DNA of 64,000 nt from Mucilaginibacter sp. UR6-11 (GCF_020880695.1 NZ_JAJIWO010000006.1:248001-312000), one strand, 5' to 3'; positions 8,698 through 18,470 are shown, counted from the first letter of the stretch. The notes: generated by a model from the letters alone, not told the origin. Numbers and translations are program-made.

Positions 8698-9855
8698 ATG
8701 CCAAGCTATCATACCTTAGGGAAGATCCCGCACAAAAGGCATACGCAGTTTCGTAAGCCCGATGGAAGTTTATATGCAGAGGAGCTGGTTTCGACAGAAG
8801 GCTTTTCAAGCGTTTATTCGCTTGTTTATCATGCTTATCCACCCACGATGGTAAAAGCGCTGGGCGAACCGTATTCAGTAGAGCCGAAAATAGCACGCGA
8901 AAAACATTTGAAACATACCAGCCTGATTGGGTTTAATATTAAGCCCGATGATGATTACCTGCAAAGCCGTAAACCGGTATTGGTTAACAGCGACCTGCAT
9001 ATATCATTGGCTGCGCCCAAAAAATCAATGACCGGCTATTTTTATAAAAATAGCCAGGCAGATGAAGTGGTCTTTGTGCATGAAGGTTCAGGTACGTTAC
9101 ATACCGGTTATGGACAGATTAAATTTGGTTATGGCGATTATTTGATCATTCCGAGGGGTACCATCTATCAACTGGAGTTCGACACCGAAGCAAACAGGCT
9201 GTTTATTGTTGAAAGCTTCAGCCCCATCAGGCCACCCAAACGTTACCTAAACAGTTCCGGACAGCTGATGGAACATGCGCCTTATTGCGAACGGGATATC
9301 CGCAGGCCGGAAAACCTGGAAACCCATGACGAAAAAGGTGACTTTAAAATACTGATCAAAAAACAAGGTTTGATCTACCCGTACATCTACAGCACCCATC
9401 CTTTTGATTTTATTGGCTGGGACGGCTTTCATTATCCCTGGGCACTTTCTATTCATGACTTTGAACCAATAACCGGGCGTTTACATCAGCCGCCGCCAGT
9501 ACATCAAACTTTTGAAGGGAATAACTTTGTGATCTGCTCATTTGTACCGCGTAAGTTCGATTATCATCCTCTTTCAATCCCGGCCCCATATAACCACAGC
9601 AACGTGGACAGCGACGAAGTACTGTATTATGTAGCCGGAGATTTTATGAGCCGAAAAAGTGTGGTAAAGGGGCAGATCACCTTGCACCCCGGCGGCATTC
9701 CACACGGCCCGGCACCGGGTTCGGTAGAAAAATCAATTGGTAAAGAATCAACAGATGAACTGGCGGTAATGATTGATCCGTTCAGGCCACTGATGCTTAC
9801 CGAAGATGCGATTAAAATTGAAGACGAAAACTATTATAAAAGCTGGATAGCTTAA
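8698..9855 (+). CDS. hmgA: Homogentisate 1,2-dioxygenase
   Basis: Opens the homogentisate ring to maleylacetoacetate with non-heme iron. 385 residues. The cupin-like N-terminal part has FVHEGSGTLHTGYGQIKFGY and YLIIPRGTIYQLEF. The C-terminal metal region has NHSNVDSDEVLYY (H300, E307) and LHPGGIPHGPAPGS (H330, H336), which fit the iron and substrate ligands of the family, though exact ligand assignment needs an alignment. It is followed seven bases later by HPPD, whose product is its substrate. Confidence 0.95.
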   Translation: MPSYHTLGKIPHKRHTQFRKPDGSLYAEELVSTEGFSSVYSLVYHAYPPTMVKALGEPYSVEPKIAREKHLKHTSLIGFNIKPDDDYLQSRKPVLVNSDLHISLAAPKKSMTGYFYKNSQADEVVFVHEGSGTLHTGYGQIKFGYGDYLIIPRGTIYQLEFDTEANRLFIVESFSPIRPPKRYLNSSGQLMEHAPYCERDIRRPENLETHDEKGDFKILIKKQGLIYPYIYSTHPFDFIGWDGFHYPWALSIHDFEPITGRLHQPPPVHQTFEGNNFVICSFVPRKFDYHPLSIPAPYNHSNVDSDEVLYYVAGDFMSRKSVVKGQITLHPGGIPHGPAPGSVEKSIGKESTDELAVMIDPFRPLMLTEDAIKIEDENYYKSWIA

Positions 9856-9862
9856 CAAAATT

Positions 9863-10987
9863 ATGGAAACAGAAACCATCAGTAAACCCAACCAAACGCA
9901 AGACTTTTTGCCGTTAAATGGTACCGACTATGTAGAATTTTACGTTGGCAATGCCAAACAGGCGGCGCATTATTATAAAACAGCTTTTGGTTTTCAGGAT
10001 TTGGCCTATGCCGGACCCGAAACAGGCGTTCGCGACCATGCGTCATATGTTTTGCAGCAAGGTAAAATCAGGCTGGTATTAACCACGCCGCTACATTCTG
10101 ATCATCCGATCGCCGAACACATTAAAAAACACGGCGATGGCGTAAAGATACTTGCCCTGTGGGTGGATGACGCTTATGACGCCTTTGAGCAAACAACTGC
10201 ACGTGGCGCAGAACCCTATCAACAGCCCAAAACCATGGTTGACGAGTTTGGCGAGGTACGCACCAGTGGCATTAAATTATACGGCGAGACCGTCCATTTG
10301 TTTATCGAACGAAAAAATTACAAAGGGTTATTTTTGCCGGGTTACCGTGCATTAAACACGGCTTATAACCCCACGCCGGCGGGACTATTATACGTTGACC
10401 ATTGTGTAGGCAATGTAGGCTGGCATAAAATGGATCATTGGGTGCATTTTTACGAGGAAGTAATGGGTTTTAAAAACATCCTGACGTTTGATGACGAAAT
10501 GATCTCGACAGAATATTCGGCGCTGATGAGTAAAGTAATGAGCAATGGCAATGGCTATGTAAAGTTCCCAATCAATGAGCCAGCCGAAGGTAAAAAGAAA
10601 TCGCAGATTGAAGAATACCTGGAGTTTTATGAAGACGAGGGTGTACAGCACCTGGCTCTGGCAACCCACGATATTGTACAAACAGTTACAAATTTACAAA
10701 GCCGTGGAGTTGAATTTTTGACAGTACCCACCACTTATTATGATGAGCTGGAAGAAAGAGTAGGCAAAATTGATGAGGATATTGAACCCTTAAAGAAACT
10801 TGGTATTTTAGTTGATCGTGACGATGAGGGTTATTTATTGCAGATTTTCACTAAACCGGTTGAAGACAGGCCTACCCTGTTTTTTGAAATTATACAACGC
10901 AAAGGTGCAAAATCGTTTGGCGCAGGTAATTTTAAAGCGCTATTTGAAGCAATTGAAAGAGAACAGGAACTTCGCGGCAATTTGTAA
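9863..10987 (+). CDS. hppD: 4-hydroxyphenylpyruvate dioxygenase
   Basis: Converts 4-hydroxyphenylpyruvate to homogentisate with Fe(II). 374 residues with two VOC (glyoxalase-like) halves. The expected iron ligands are visible: H180 in LLYVDHCVGNVG, H263 in GVQHLALATHDI and E342 in PTLFFEIIQRKGAKSFGAGN. Length is normal for the family. Its stop overlaps the phenylalanine hydroxylase start by one base (TAATG), a sign of translational coupling. Confidence 0.97.
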   Translation: METETISKPNQTQDFLPLNGTDYVEFYVGNAKQAAHYYKTAFGFQDLAYAGPETGVRDHASYVLQQGKIRLVLTTPLHSDHPIAEHIKKHGDGVKILALWVDDAYDAFEQTTARGAEPYQQPKTMVDEFGEVRTSGIKLYGETVHLFIERKNYKGLFLPGYRALNTAYNPTPAGLLYVDHCVGNVGWHKMDHWVHFYEEVMGFKNILTFDDEMISTEYSALMSKVMSNGNGYVKFPINEPAEGKKKSQIEEYLEFYEDEGVQHLALATHDIVQTVTNLQSRGVEFLTVPTTYYDELEERVGKIDEDIEPLKKLGILVDRDDEGYLLQIFTKPVEDRPTLFFEIIQRKGAKSFGAGNFKALFEAIEREQELRGNL

Positions 10988-12666
10988 TGAACGACTTTGG
11001 AAATAAACAGGTAGCGGCGCTGCCCAGGCATTTGAGGCAGTACATAGTCGAACAGCATTATGACCATTACACGCCCGTGGATCAGGCGGCATGGCGATAT
11101 GTTATGCGGCAGAATTATGCCTACCTGAAAGATGTGGCTTATTATCCTTATATCCCCGGCCTTAAGGCCGCTGGGTTAACAATTGAGCAAATTCCGCATC
11201 TGCAGGAAATGAACGATGCCTTGGGCAAAATTGGCTGGGGGGCGGTTACCGTGGATGGTTTTATCCCCCCCGCTGCTTTTATGGAATATCAGGCATATCG
11301 TGTGTTGGTTATCGCTGCAGATATTCGCCAGTTAAACCATATTGAATATACGCCGGCACCCGATATCATTCATGAATCGGCTGGCCACGCCCCTATTATC
11401 GCCGATCCCGACTATCACCAATATTTAAGCTATTTTGGTTCGATAGGCGCCAAAGCAATGTATTCGGCACAAGACTACGAACTATATGAGGCTATCCGTG
11501 CACTTTCTATCTTAAAGGAAATGCCTGAGGCTGACCCTGCCGAACTAAAAAAGGCAGAAGAACAGGTTGCCTATTGGCAACAAAATATAGGCGAGCCATC
11601 AGAAATGGCCCTGTTGAGCAGACTACACTGGTGGACTGTGGAATATGGACTGATAGGCACATTAGAAAACCCCAAGATATATGGCGCCGGTCTTTTGTCA
11701 TCAATTGGTGAGAGCGCAACCTGCATGCAACCTAACATACGTAAATTATGGTATACACCTGACGCCGTGAATTATGCTTATGACATCACTCAGCCGCAGA
11801 AGCAGCTATTTGTGACGCCAACGTTTCAAAACCTTATTGATGTGCTGGAGCAGTTTGCAAATAAAATGGCTTTCAGAATTGGCGGAACCTACGGATTGCA
11901 AAAAGCGCTTGAAAGCAACAACACCTGCACCGTTGTTTACAGCTCGGGCCTGCAGGTTTCAGGGACATTGACAGATTTTAATGCCGGCTTCATAAAAATG
12001 ACCGGGCCAACAGCGCTGGCTGTAGATAATAAACAGCAGCCCGGCCACGGTAAGGAATATCATAAGGAAGGCTTCAGTTCTCCGGTCGGTAAATTTACCG
12101 CCGATACATCAATAGAGATCGGGAATACCGTTAAATTAAACTTTGAAAGTGGTATAACAGTAAAGGGGACAATCAGGTCGATATTGCCACAATTGATAAC
12201 TTTTGAAAATTGCATGGTGAAGTCTGCTGACGGAGATATTTTATTTGATCCCGCCTGGGGAGCTTATGATATGGCGGTTGGAGAAAGTATTATTTCTGTC
12301 TTTAGCGGAGCAGCCGATAAAAACACTTTTGACGAGATCGGCTATCACCCCAAAACAACTACTTATCATCTCACTTATTCAAAAAAAATGCTGGCGCTGC
12401 ATCAGTTATACCGCGAGGTGCGAGATTGCAGGGTACATCAGGCGGGAAAAGGGCGGTTAAAATATATTTTTGAGCAGCTTTGTAATGAGTTTCCGGAAGA
12501 CTGGCTTTGCGCTTTAGAGATTTTAGAACTGGCCGAATCAGATTTAGCTATTACAATTACCCAATATTTGAAGAAACAAGCTATTGAAAACCCTGAATTA
12601 AATAAATTGATCACCGACGGGCTATCCCTCATTGGTAACCAGCATAGTCTTGCCGGCGGCCAGTAA
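10987..12666 (+). CDS. phhA: Long-form aromatic amino acid (phenylalanine 4-) hydroxylase
   Basis: Pterin- and iron-dependent enzyme turning phenylalanine into tyrosine. The iron site is seen as H129 and H134 in IIHESAGHAPIIADPDYH and E219 in WWTVEYGLIG. Between H134 and E219 there is a stretch of 85 residues, about twice that of the short bacterial enzymes. After the catalytic core (ending about residue 310) comes an extra C-terminal region of about 250 residues with no motif recognised. At 559 residues it is about twice the short bacterial form. Its last 45 bases overlap the convergent topoisomerase gene. No pterin dehydratase gene is nearby. Confidence 0.92.
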   Translation: MNDFGNKQVAALPRHLRQYIVEQHYDHYTPVDQAAWRYVMRQNYAYLKDVAYYPYIPGLKAAGLTIEQIPHLQEMNDALGKIGWGAVTVDGFIPPAAFMEYQAYRVLVIAADIRQLNHIEYTPAPDIIHESAGHAPIIADPDYHQYLSYFGSIGAKAMYSAQDYELYEAIRALSILKEMPEADPAELKKAEEQVAYWQQNIGEPSEMALLSRLHWWTVEYGLIGTLENPKIYGAGLLSSIGESATCMQPNIRKLWYTPDAVNYAYDITQPQKQLFVTPTFQNLIDVLEQFANKMAFRIGGTYGLQKALESNNTCTVVYSSGLQVSGTLTDFNAGFIKMTGPTALAVDNKQQPGHGKEYHKEGFSSPVGKFTADTSIEIGNTVKLNFESGITVKGTIRSILPQLITFENCMVKSADGDILFDPAWGAYDMAVGESIISVFSGAADKNTFDEIGYHPKTTTYHLTYSKKMLALHQLYREVRDCRVHQAGKGRLKYIFEQLCNEFPEDWLCALEILELAESDLAITITQYLKKQAIENPELNKLITDGLSLIGNQHSLAGGQ

Positions 12667-14439
12667 TTCGCGGGTAATAGCGCGGGTATAAGTCTTGATC
12701 TCTTCCTGAAATTCGGAGACGGAAGCACCTGTGCGTATCTGCTCAAGTCGTTTTTCCCAATTTCCGGTAAGCCCGGCCTGGGCTATCTGCTGGTGCTTAA
12801 CTATTTCATAAACAGAAAGGCCTGTTTCAGTGGGCACCAGGTTCTTTTTCTCCCGCAGAATATACTTTCGGGTAAGGAGCGTTTCAATGATATTAGCGCG
12901 GGTAGCGGGTGTGCCTAACCCGCTTTCTTTCATGGCTTCGCGTAGTTCTTCGTCTTCTATTTCTTTACCTGCAGTTTCTAATGCTTTAAGCAGCGTTGCT
13001 TCGTTATAAAGCGGTTTTGGTTTGGTTTGTTTTTCTAACACGCCTTTAGCGGTTACCGGTAAATTTTCTCCCTGGCCCAGTTTTGGCAACGTGGCATTTT
13101 CTTCGTCCTTCTTTTCCTCGTCCTTATCATTAAAAACTGCACGCCAGCCCGGGGTTTGGATAACCGTACCGCTGGCGATAAATTTAGAACCGGACATTAA
13201 AATAACTTTGGTGATTTCCTTGATACAATCGATATGAAATGCTTCGAGCATACGGCCGGCTATCATGTCATATACCGCTTGTTGGTCGGGCATCAGTTGT
13301 CTGGGCGTCTCGCTGGTTGGCAATATAGCATGGTGATCGGTTACCTTTTTAGCGTTAACACCACGCTTATTAAGCTTTGCCGCCGAAAGCAACGTTGCCT
13401 GTTTGCCAAAATCTGTATGATCTTTAAATTTGTTAATCAGTGCCGGAACTTCTGCAAAAACGTCATCGCTGATATAACGGCTACCCGTACGCGGATAAGT
13501 GATTAGCTTACTTTCATAAAGATTTTGCAACAGGGTTAACGTTTGATCGGCAGTAAAACCTTTGCGCTTGTTGGCTTCCTGTTGCAGGCTGCTCAGGTCG
13601 TGCAAAAGCGGGGGCGGCTCCTTACGAGGCTTAGCTTCTACCGATGCAACGTGGGCCAAAGGCTCAACCATTGCTAATATGGCTTCAGCCTCTTCGCGGG
13701 TTTTATAATTCTTTTCAGAAATTGCTTTAAATACCTGTTCATTCTTTGACGGCTGGATAACGACCTGGTAATATAGCTGTGGCACAAAGTTTTTATTTTC
13801 GAGATAACGGGCGCAAATCATAGCTAATGTCGGCGTTTGCACGCGGCCAAGTGACAGTACACCTTTGTTGCCTGATGCTAAACTCAAAGCCTGGGTCGCA
13901 TTCATCCCGACTAACCAGTCAGACTGCGAACGACAATGTGCTGAGTTGAACAATGTATCGTAATCACTACCGGGCTTTAAATTGCGAAAACCTTCCTTTA
14001 TTGCCGCATCTGTTTGTGAACTGATCCAAAGCCGCTTAAATGGCTTTTTGCATTTTAAATAATAATAAATGTATCTAAAGATCAATTCCCCTTCCCGGCC
14101 GGCGTCGGTTGCAACGATGATCTCGGTGGCATCGTCAAAAAGTTTTTTGATGATGTCAAGTTGCTTTTTTACACCCGGATCATCAATCATACCGCCACCG
14201 TTTTTGCTTTTTACTTTACGGATAGACAACTTAAATTTAGCAGGCAGCATAGGCAGGTTTTGCACGTTCCAGCCATAGTAACCATATTCTTGTGGTGCGG
14301 CCAGTTGCAATAAATGTCCAAAAGCCCAGGTAAAAGTGTAGCCTTTACCTTCTATATAACCGTCGTGCTTTGTAGTTGCACCAAATACTTTGGCGATCTC
14401 GCGCCCGACAGAGGGTTTCTCAGCAATAATGACTTTCAT
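12622..14439 (-). CDS. topB: DNA topoisomerase III (type IA)
   Basis: Relaxes and decatenates DNA by single-strand passage. 605 residues. The Toprim start is MKVIIAEKPSVGREIAKVFG with the acidic site ATDAGREGELIFRY. LSLGRVQTPTLAMICARY is a conserved type IA motif, and the active tyrosine is Y315 in ITYPRTGSRYI. There is no extended zinc-ribbon tail, so it is a short form. The gene is convergent with phhA and shares 45 bases with it, so no terminator can lie between them. Confidence 0.95.
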   Translation of the reverse strand: MKVIIAEKPSVGREIAKVFGATTKHDGYIEGKGYTFTWAFGHLLQLAAPQEYGYYGWNVQNLPMLPAKFKLSIRKVKSKNGGGMIDDPGVKKQLDIIKKLFDDATEIIVATDAGREGELIFRYIYYYLKCKKPFKRLWISSQTDAAIKEGFRNLKPGSDYDTLFNSAHCRSQSDWLVGMNATQALSLASGNKGVLSLGRVQTPTLAMICARYLENKNFVPQLYYQVVIQPSKNEQVFKAISEKNYKTREEAEAILAMVEPLAHVASVEAKPRKEPPPLLHDLSSLQQEANKRKGFTADQTLTLLQNLYESKLITYPRTGSRYISDDVFAEVPALINKFKDHTDFGKQATLLSAAKLNKRGVNAKKVTDHHAILPTSETPRQLMPDQQAVYDMIAGRMLEAFHIDCIKEITKVILMSGSKFIASGTVIQTPGWRAVFNDKDEEKKDEENATLPKLGQGENLPVTAKGVLEKQTKPKPLYNEATLLKALETAGKEIEDEELREAMKESGLGTPATRANIIETLLTRKYILREKKNLVPTETGLSVYEIVKHQQIAQAGLTGNWEKRLEQIRTGASVSEFQEEIKTYTRAITRELLAAGKTMLVTNEG

Positions 14440-14787
14440 CTGCGACGAATGTAGTCAAAGCAATGTTTAAGGCTAAATAATATTTTCAACAACTGGTGTC
14501 GGACGCAGTAGCCAGAACAGGATATTAACTTTTATAGACAAGTGATGCCCAAAGCAGTATTGAGTTTATTGATGGTTATTGCATAATTTAAAAATCAATT
14601 TCCTTAAGTTTTAGCTTTCAAAACGCGGGCTTACCCTTCCGGGCCCGGCAAATCAGCAGCAGCGGACCGGGCCAGCGAAATATGTAAACATTATAAGTCA
14701 TTTTATGTTGACTTTGTGACGATATATGAGCCAATTAATTTAAAATAAGGTAGGTTTGCGCCTTGATATCAATAACGACGATAATTT
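14440..14787. other. Intergenic region between topB and fabH
   Basis: A 348-base divergent gap that must carry promoters for topB and fabH. A short inverted repeat GGCCCGG (14642-14648) / CCGGGCC (14667-14673) is present. No open frame, RNA gene or clear promoter was recognised. Confidence 0.5.
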
Positions 14788-15813
14788 GTGAATAAAAGAA
14801 GAATAACCGCGGAGATTACCGCAATTGGAGGTTATGTCCCCGAAGATAGATTGACCAATAAAATGCTGGAGACAATGGTAGAAACTTCAGACGAATGGAT
14901 AACGGACAGGACGGGGATTAAAGAAAGGCGAATTCTCAGCGACCCAACAATGGCAACCTCAGATATGGCAGTGCTGGCTATTGCAAACCTGTTAAAAGAT
15001 TCGGGTTTGCAGGCTGAAGAAATAGATTGCCTGATCCTGGCCACTTCCACGCCCGATCAGTTACTGGCACCGGCGGCAAGTTTGGTTTGTGAAAAAGCTG
15101 GATTAAGCAGCGCATGGGGATTTGATTTAAATGCAGCGTGCAGCGGTTTTTTATATGCGCTTTCAATGGGTGCTAGTTTGATAGAAAGCCAGCGGTATAA
15201 AAAAGTGATCGTAGTTGGGGCAGATCAGATGAGTGCCATTGTAAACTACCAGGACCGTAATACTTGTATTTTGTTTGGTGATGGCGCAGGTGCAGTTTTA
15301 CTTGAACCATCTTCTACAGAAAACGGCATCAAAGATTACCTTTTCAAGACCGACGGTAAAGGGGCCGCCTATCTTTCAGTTCCTGCCGGTGGCGCATTGC
15401 AGCCGGCTTCTCCGGAAACATTGATGGAAGGTAAGCATTTCGTACATCAGGATGGTAAAACTGTTTTTAAAGCAGCTATTAAAGGAATGGGCAATGCCTG
15501 CCAGGAAGTAATGACGCGTAACGGGTTGATGAGTGATGATATCGATTGGGTGGTCCCACATCAGGCAAATCTCCGCATTATCAACGCGGTCGGTAAGCGT
15601 CTAAATTTCCCGCCTGAAAAAGTAAAAGTTAATATTCAGCGTTATGGAAACACAACAGCTGCCACTATACCACTCTGTTTATGGGACTACCAGGCTGATT
15701 TTAAGCCGGGCGATGATATCCTGCTAACGGCATTTGGCGCCGGCTTTACCTGGGGTGCCACCTATTTGAAATGGGGAAATCTCAGGCATAATAATGGCCA
15801 ACCCAAAGGTTAA
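14788..15813 (+). CDS. fabH: 3-oxoacyl-ACP synthase III (FabH)
   Basis: Starts fatty-acid synthesis by condensing an acyl-CoA primer with malonyl-ACP. 341 residues from a GTG start at 14788; the N-terminus AEITAIGGYVPEDRLTN matches the family, so no later start fits. The catalytic triad is C118 (DLNAACSGFLYAL), H258 (VVPHQANLRI) and N288 (YGNTTAATIPL). It stands alone, not beside plsX or rpmF. A paralog with a special acyl substrate is possible, but a housekeeping FabH is the simplest reading. Confidence 0.94.
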   Translation: MNKRRITAEITAIGGYVPEDRLTNKMLETMVETSDEWITDRTGIKERRILSDPTMATSDMAVLAIANLLKDSGLQAEEIDCLILATSTPDQLLAPAASLVCEKAGLSSAWGFDLNAACSGFLYALSMGASLIESQRYKKVIVVGADQMSAIVNYQDRNTCILFGDGAGAVLLEPSSTENGIKDYLFKTDGKGAAYLSVPAGGALQPASPETLMEGKHFVHQDGKTVFKAAIKGMGNACQEVMTRNGLMSDDIDWVVPHQANLRIINAVGKRLNFPPEKVKVNIQRYGNTTAATIPLCLWDYQADFKPGDDILLTAFGAGFTWGATYLKWGNLRHNNGQPKG

Positions 15814-15877
15814 CCTGTTAACATTTCAGCCAAATTAAGAATTATTTATTACTAAAATTATTAGTAATATTATTTAT

Positions 15878-17827
15878 ATGATAGACCTGGCTTTTGATTA
15901 TTTAACGTCCACAAATACGGTGGTTTTTTTAACTGGAAAAGCGGGCACAGGTAAAACCACGTTTTTGCGGCGTGTTCAGCAGGAGTCAAAGAAAAAACTT
16001 GCGGTTGTAGCGCCAACAGGCGTTGCGGCAATTAATGTAGGCGGGATGACCATTCATTCGTTATTTCAATTGCCGTTTGGGCCTATTATTCCAGCGGGTA
16101 ACGCCAGGCCTGAGCTGCATTATAGTGTAGAGAAGAAAGAACTGCTGTCAAGCCTGGAGCTGCTTATCATTGATGAGATCAGTATGGTAAGGCCGGACGT
16201 ACTGGACCAGCTGGATTTGATACTGCGTAATGTAAAAGATTGTTCCTATCCTTTTGGCGGGGTGCAATTGTTATTGATTGGCGATCTGTCTCAATTAAGT
16301 CCCATTATTCGTGATGAAGAATGGTCGGTCCTTAATCGTTATTATACCAGCCCTTATTTTTTTAGCAGCCTGGTGTTGAAAAAAGCACCTTACGTGCGCA
16401 TTGAACTGGATAAAGTATTCCGGCAAAAAGAACAGGCTTTTGTTGATATCTTAAATGAAGTGAGAAATCAAAGCATCAGTATGGAAAGTCTGGAATTGCT
16501 GAACAGCCGTTATATACCGAACTTTAGGCCAACTGCAGACGACCCCTATATTACGCTAACGACACATAATGCGATTACTCAACAAATCAATAATGAATTT
16601 ATTGAAGCACTGCCGGGTTATGAGTTTGAATTTAAAGCCACGATAAAAGGGGAGTTTCCCCGGGACGCCTACCCGACTGAAACCGAATTGAAATTAAAAA
16701 TTGGGGCGCAGGTAATGTTTGTTAAGAATGACAGCTCGGCCGGCAAGTTGTTTTATAACGGAAAGTTAGGGATAGTAACCGGTATCGAAACAGACACGGT
16801 TACAGTACAAACCGAGGGCCAGGAGATCACAGTCCAGGCGATGGAATGGACGAACATTAAATACCAGCTTACAGGCGATGAGATAAATGAAACAAATGCG
16901 GGCAGCTTCTCCCAAATTCCGCTCAAACTGGCTTGGTCTATTACAATTCATAAAAGCCAGGGACTAAGTTTTGACAAAGCCATCATTGATGTCAGTGAAG
17001 CTTTTGCTCATGGTCAAACCTATGTCGCTCTCAGTCGTTGCCGGAGCTTGTCCGGAATGGTGTTGCGCAATCCTGTCGCCGCACACAATATTATCGGCGA
17101 CCCTGCTGTTACGCGATTTAATGAACAGGCGAAATTATTACAACCCAACCGTCGGCAATTGGAAACTGATCAGGAAAACTATCGCTGGTTCCTGCTGACG
17201 GAACTCTTTAATTTTAATGGATTAAAAAAACGTACTGAAGGTTTTGAAAATATTATTCCGGAACTCCAGACTGATATTTTAGCTGTAGCCGATAAATTCA
17301 TTAAACAATTACCACTGGAGCGTACTAAAAAAGCGGCGAGCTATTTTTACGAAAAATTGTCAGTCATGACAGAAAACCTGGGTAGTCAGCTGCCGGCGTT
17401 GATCGGCCAATCCAAAGAAACAGCTGCAAAAGCAGATGAACTGATTAATTGGATGATGACACGAATCAAGTTGCTTGATCATTTTGCTAAAAATGATTTT
17501 ACAACCCAAGCCTACCTTGAAGCTCACAACAAAAAAAGTATGGTCAGCGCTTATCTTAAGAAACTCAACGCGCTACCAAATGAAGAACTCTACACGCAAA
17601 TACTCGCCTGGCGGACTAGCCTGGCAAACGAGCAAAAAGTTATGCCCAATATGATCCTGTCTGACAGAACCGCAGCTACCATAGCCGAAAAACTACCGGC
17701 CACACTTAAAGCGCTAAGCGCCATTAAGGGCATCGGCGCGCAAAAAGCCGCCCAATACGGACTTGAGCTTATCGGTATGGTACGCGTTTACCTTGAACCT
17801 GAAAAAGACCAGGGAAGCCTATTTTAA
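15878..17827 (+). CDS. Pif1-like ATP-dependent helicase with HRDC-type C-terminus
   Basis: A superfamily 1 DNA helicase of 649 residues. The Walker A motif is GKAGTGKT (residues 20-27), Walker B is LLIIDEISMV, and ITIHKSQGLSFDKAIIDVS with YVALSRCRSLSGMVLRNP are later SF1B motifs. The last 130 residues or so look like an HRDC domain, a helical nucleic-acid-binding module, ending in a helix-hairpin-helix-like ALSAIKGIGAQKAAQYG. This arrangement is common in Bacteroidetes. It probably acts in replication-fork or G-quadruplex processing (family knowledge). The stop overlaps the convergent cold-shock gene by four bases. Confidence 0.93.
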   Translation: MIDLAFDYLTSTNTVVFLTGKAGTGKTTFLRRVQQESKKKLAVVAPTGVAAINVGGMTIHSLFQLPFGPIIPAGNARPELHYSVEKKELLSSLELLIIDEISMVRPDVLDQLDLILRNVKDCSYPFGGVQLLLIGDLSQLSPIIRDEEWSVLNRYYTSPYFFSSLVLKKAPYVRIELDKVFRQKEQAFVDILNEVRNQSISMESLELLNSRYIPNFRPTADDPYITLTTHNAITQQINNEFIEALPGYEFEFKATIKGEFPRDAYPTETELKLKIGAQVMFVKNDSSAGKLFYNGKLGIVTGIETDTVTVQTEGQEITVQAMEWTNIKYQLTGDEINETNAGSFSQIPLKLAWSITIHKSQGLSFDKAIIDVSEAFAHGQTYVALSRCRSLSGMVLRNPVAAHNIIGDPAVTRFNEQAKLLQPNRRQLETDQENYRWFLLTELFNFNGLKKRTEGFENIIPELQTDILAVADKFIKQLPLERTKKAASYFYEKLSVMTENLGSQLPALIGQSKETAAKADELINWMMTRIKLLDHFAKNDFTTQAYLEAHNKKSMVSAYLKKLNALPNEELYTQILAWRTSLANEQKVMPNMILSDRTAATIAEKLPATLKALSAIKGIGAQKAAQYGLELIGMVRVYLEPEKDQGSLF

Positions 17828-18276
17828 TTACTGAGCTTAACTTTTACGGCTGTGGGGCCTTTTAATCCCGGCTCGATCTCGAAAGTCACTTTATTGTTCT
17901 CCTTGATCGGTTCGGTTAAGTTATTAACATGCACGAATATACTTTCCTGGGTTTGAAGATCTTTAATAAAGCCATAACCTTTGGCTTCATTAAAAAATCC
18001 TACAATGCCAGTTCTGACGATTTCCATTACAATATCTTCCTGCTTGGGTACAGCTATCTGGATATCCGCCGAGTTGACCTTTAATTTACGGGCAGGATCG
18101 GGCGGTGTAGAAGTGATATTGCCATGTTCATCGATATAGGCCATCATATCTTCCAAAGTCTTTCCCTTAACAAAAGTTGATTTGCGTTGCTCTGCTTTTT
18201 CTCTTTTGTCCTGCGACTTTTTCAGCCGCTTTTTCTCTTTTTCTTTTTTACTGAATGTTGCAGTCGATTTTGCCAA
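17824..18276 (-). CDS. Cold-shock-domain protein with long basic N-terminal extension
   Basis: 150 residues. The C-terminal cold-shock domain (about residues 85-150) has GIVGFFNEAKGYGFIKD and ESIFVHVNNL, the RNP1 and RNP2 RNA-binding motifs. The first 35 residues or so are highly lysine-rich and probably disordered (KKEKEKKRLKKSQDKREKAE), and a linker follows. It probably binds RNA or single-stranded DNA. It lies two bases downstream of a short CspA-type gene on the same strand, so the two are likely one transcript. Confidence 0.9.
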   Translation of the reverse strand: MAKSTATFSKKEKEKKRLKKSQDKREKAEQRKSTFVKGKTLEDMMAYIDEHGNITSTPPDPARKLKVNSADIQIAVPKQEDIVMEIVRTGIVGFFNEAKGYGFIKDLQTQESIFVHVNNLTEPIKENNKVTFEIEPGLKGPTAVKVKLSN

Positions 18277-18278
18277 GT

Positions 18279-18470
18279 TTAAGCTATTTTAACGTTAACT
18301 GCACTCGGGCCTTTTTTGCCGTCTTCTACATCATAAGTAACTGAATCGCCTTCGCGAATCTCGTCGATAAGACCGGTTACGTGCGCAAATACTTCTTTGC
18401 CGCCCTGATCCGGGGTAATAAAGCCAAAGCCTTTTGTTTCATTAAAAAATTTTACTGTTCCTGTTGCCAT
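18279..18470 (-). CDS. CspA-type cold-shock protein
   Basis: A 63-residue single-domain nucleic-acid chaperone starting MATGTVKFFNETKGFGFI, with RNP1 (KGFGFITP) and RNP2 (EVFAHVTGL). An ATG six codons further upstream (18488) is possible but would add residues outside the conserved domain, so the inner ATG was chosen. First gene of a two-gene unit with the longer cold-shock protein. The long leader upstream could allow cold-responsive mRNA control as in E. coli cspA, but no specific element was identified. Confidence 0.95.
   Translation of the reverse strand: MATGTVKFFNETKGFGFITPDQGGKEVFAHVTGLIDEIREGDSVTYDVEDGKKGPSAVNVKIA

Noticed and set aside
8348..8896. Minus-strand open frame of 182 codons
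   Set aside because: It overlaps the flavin-reductase-like and hmgA genes, which have strong family motifs and proper operon spacing.
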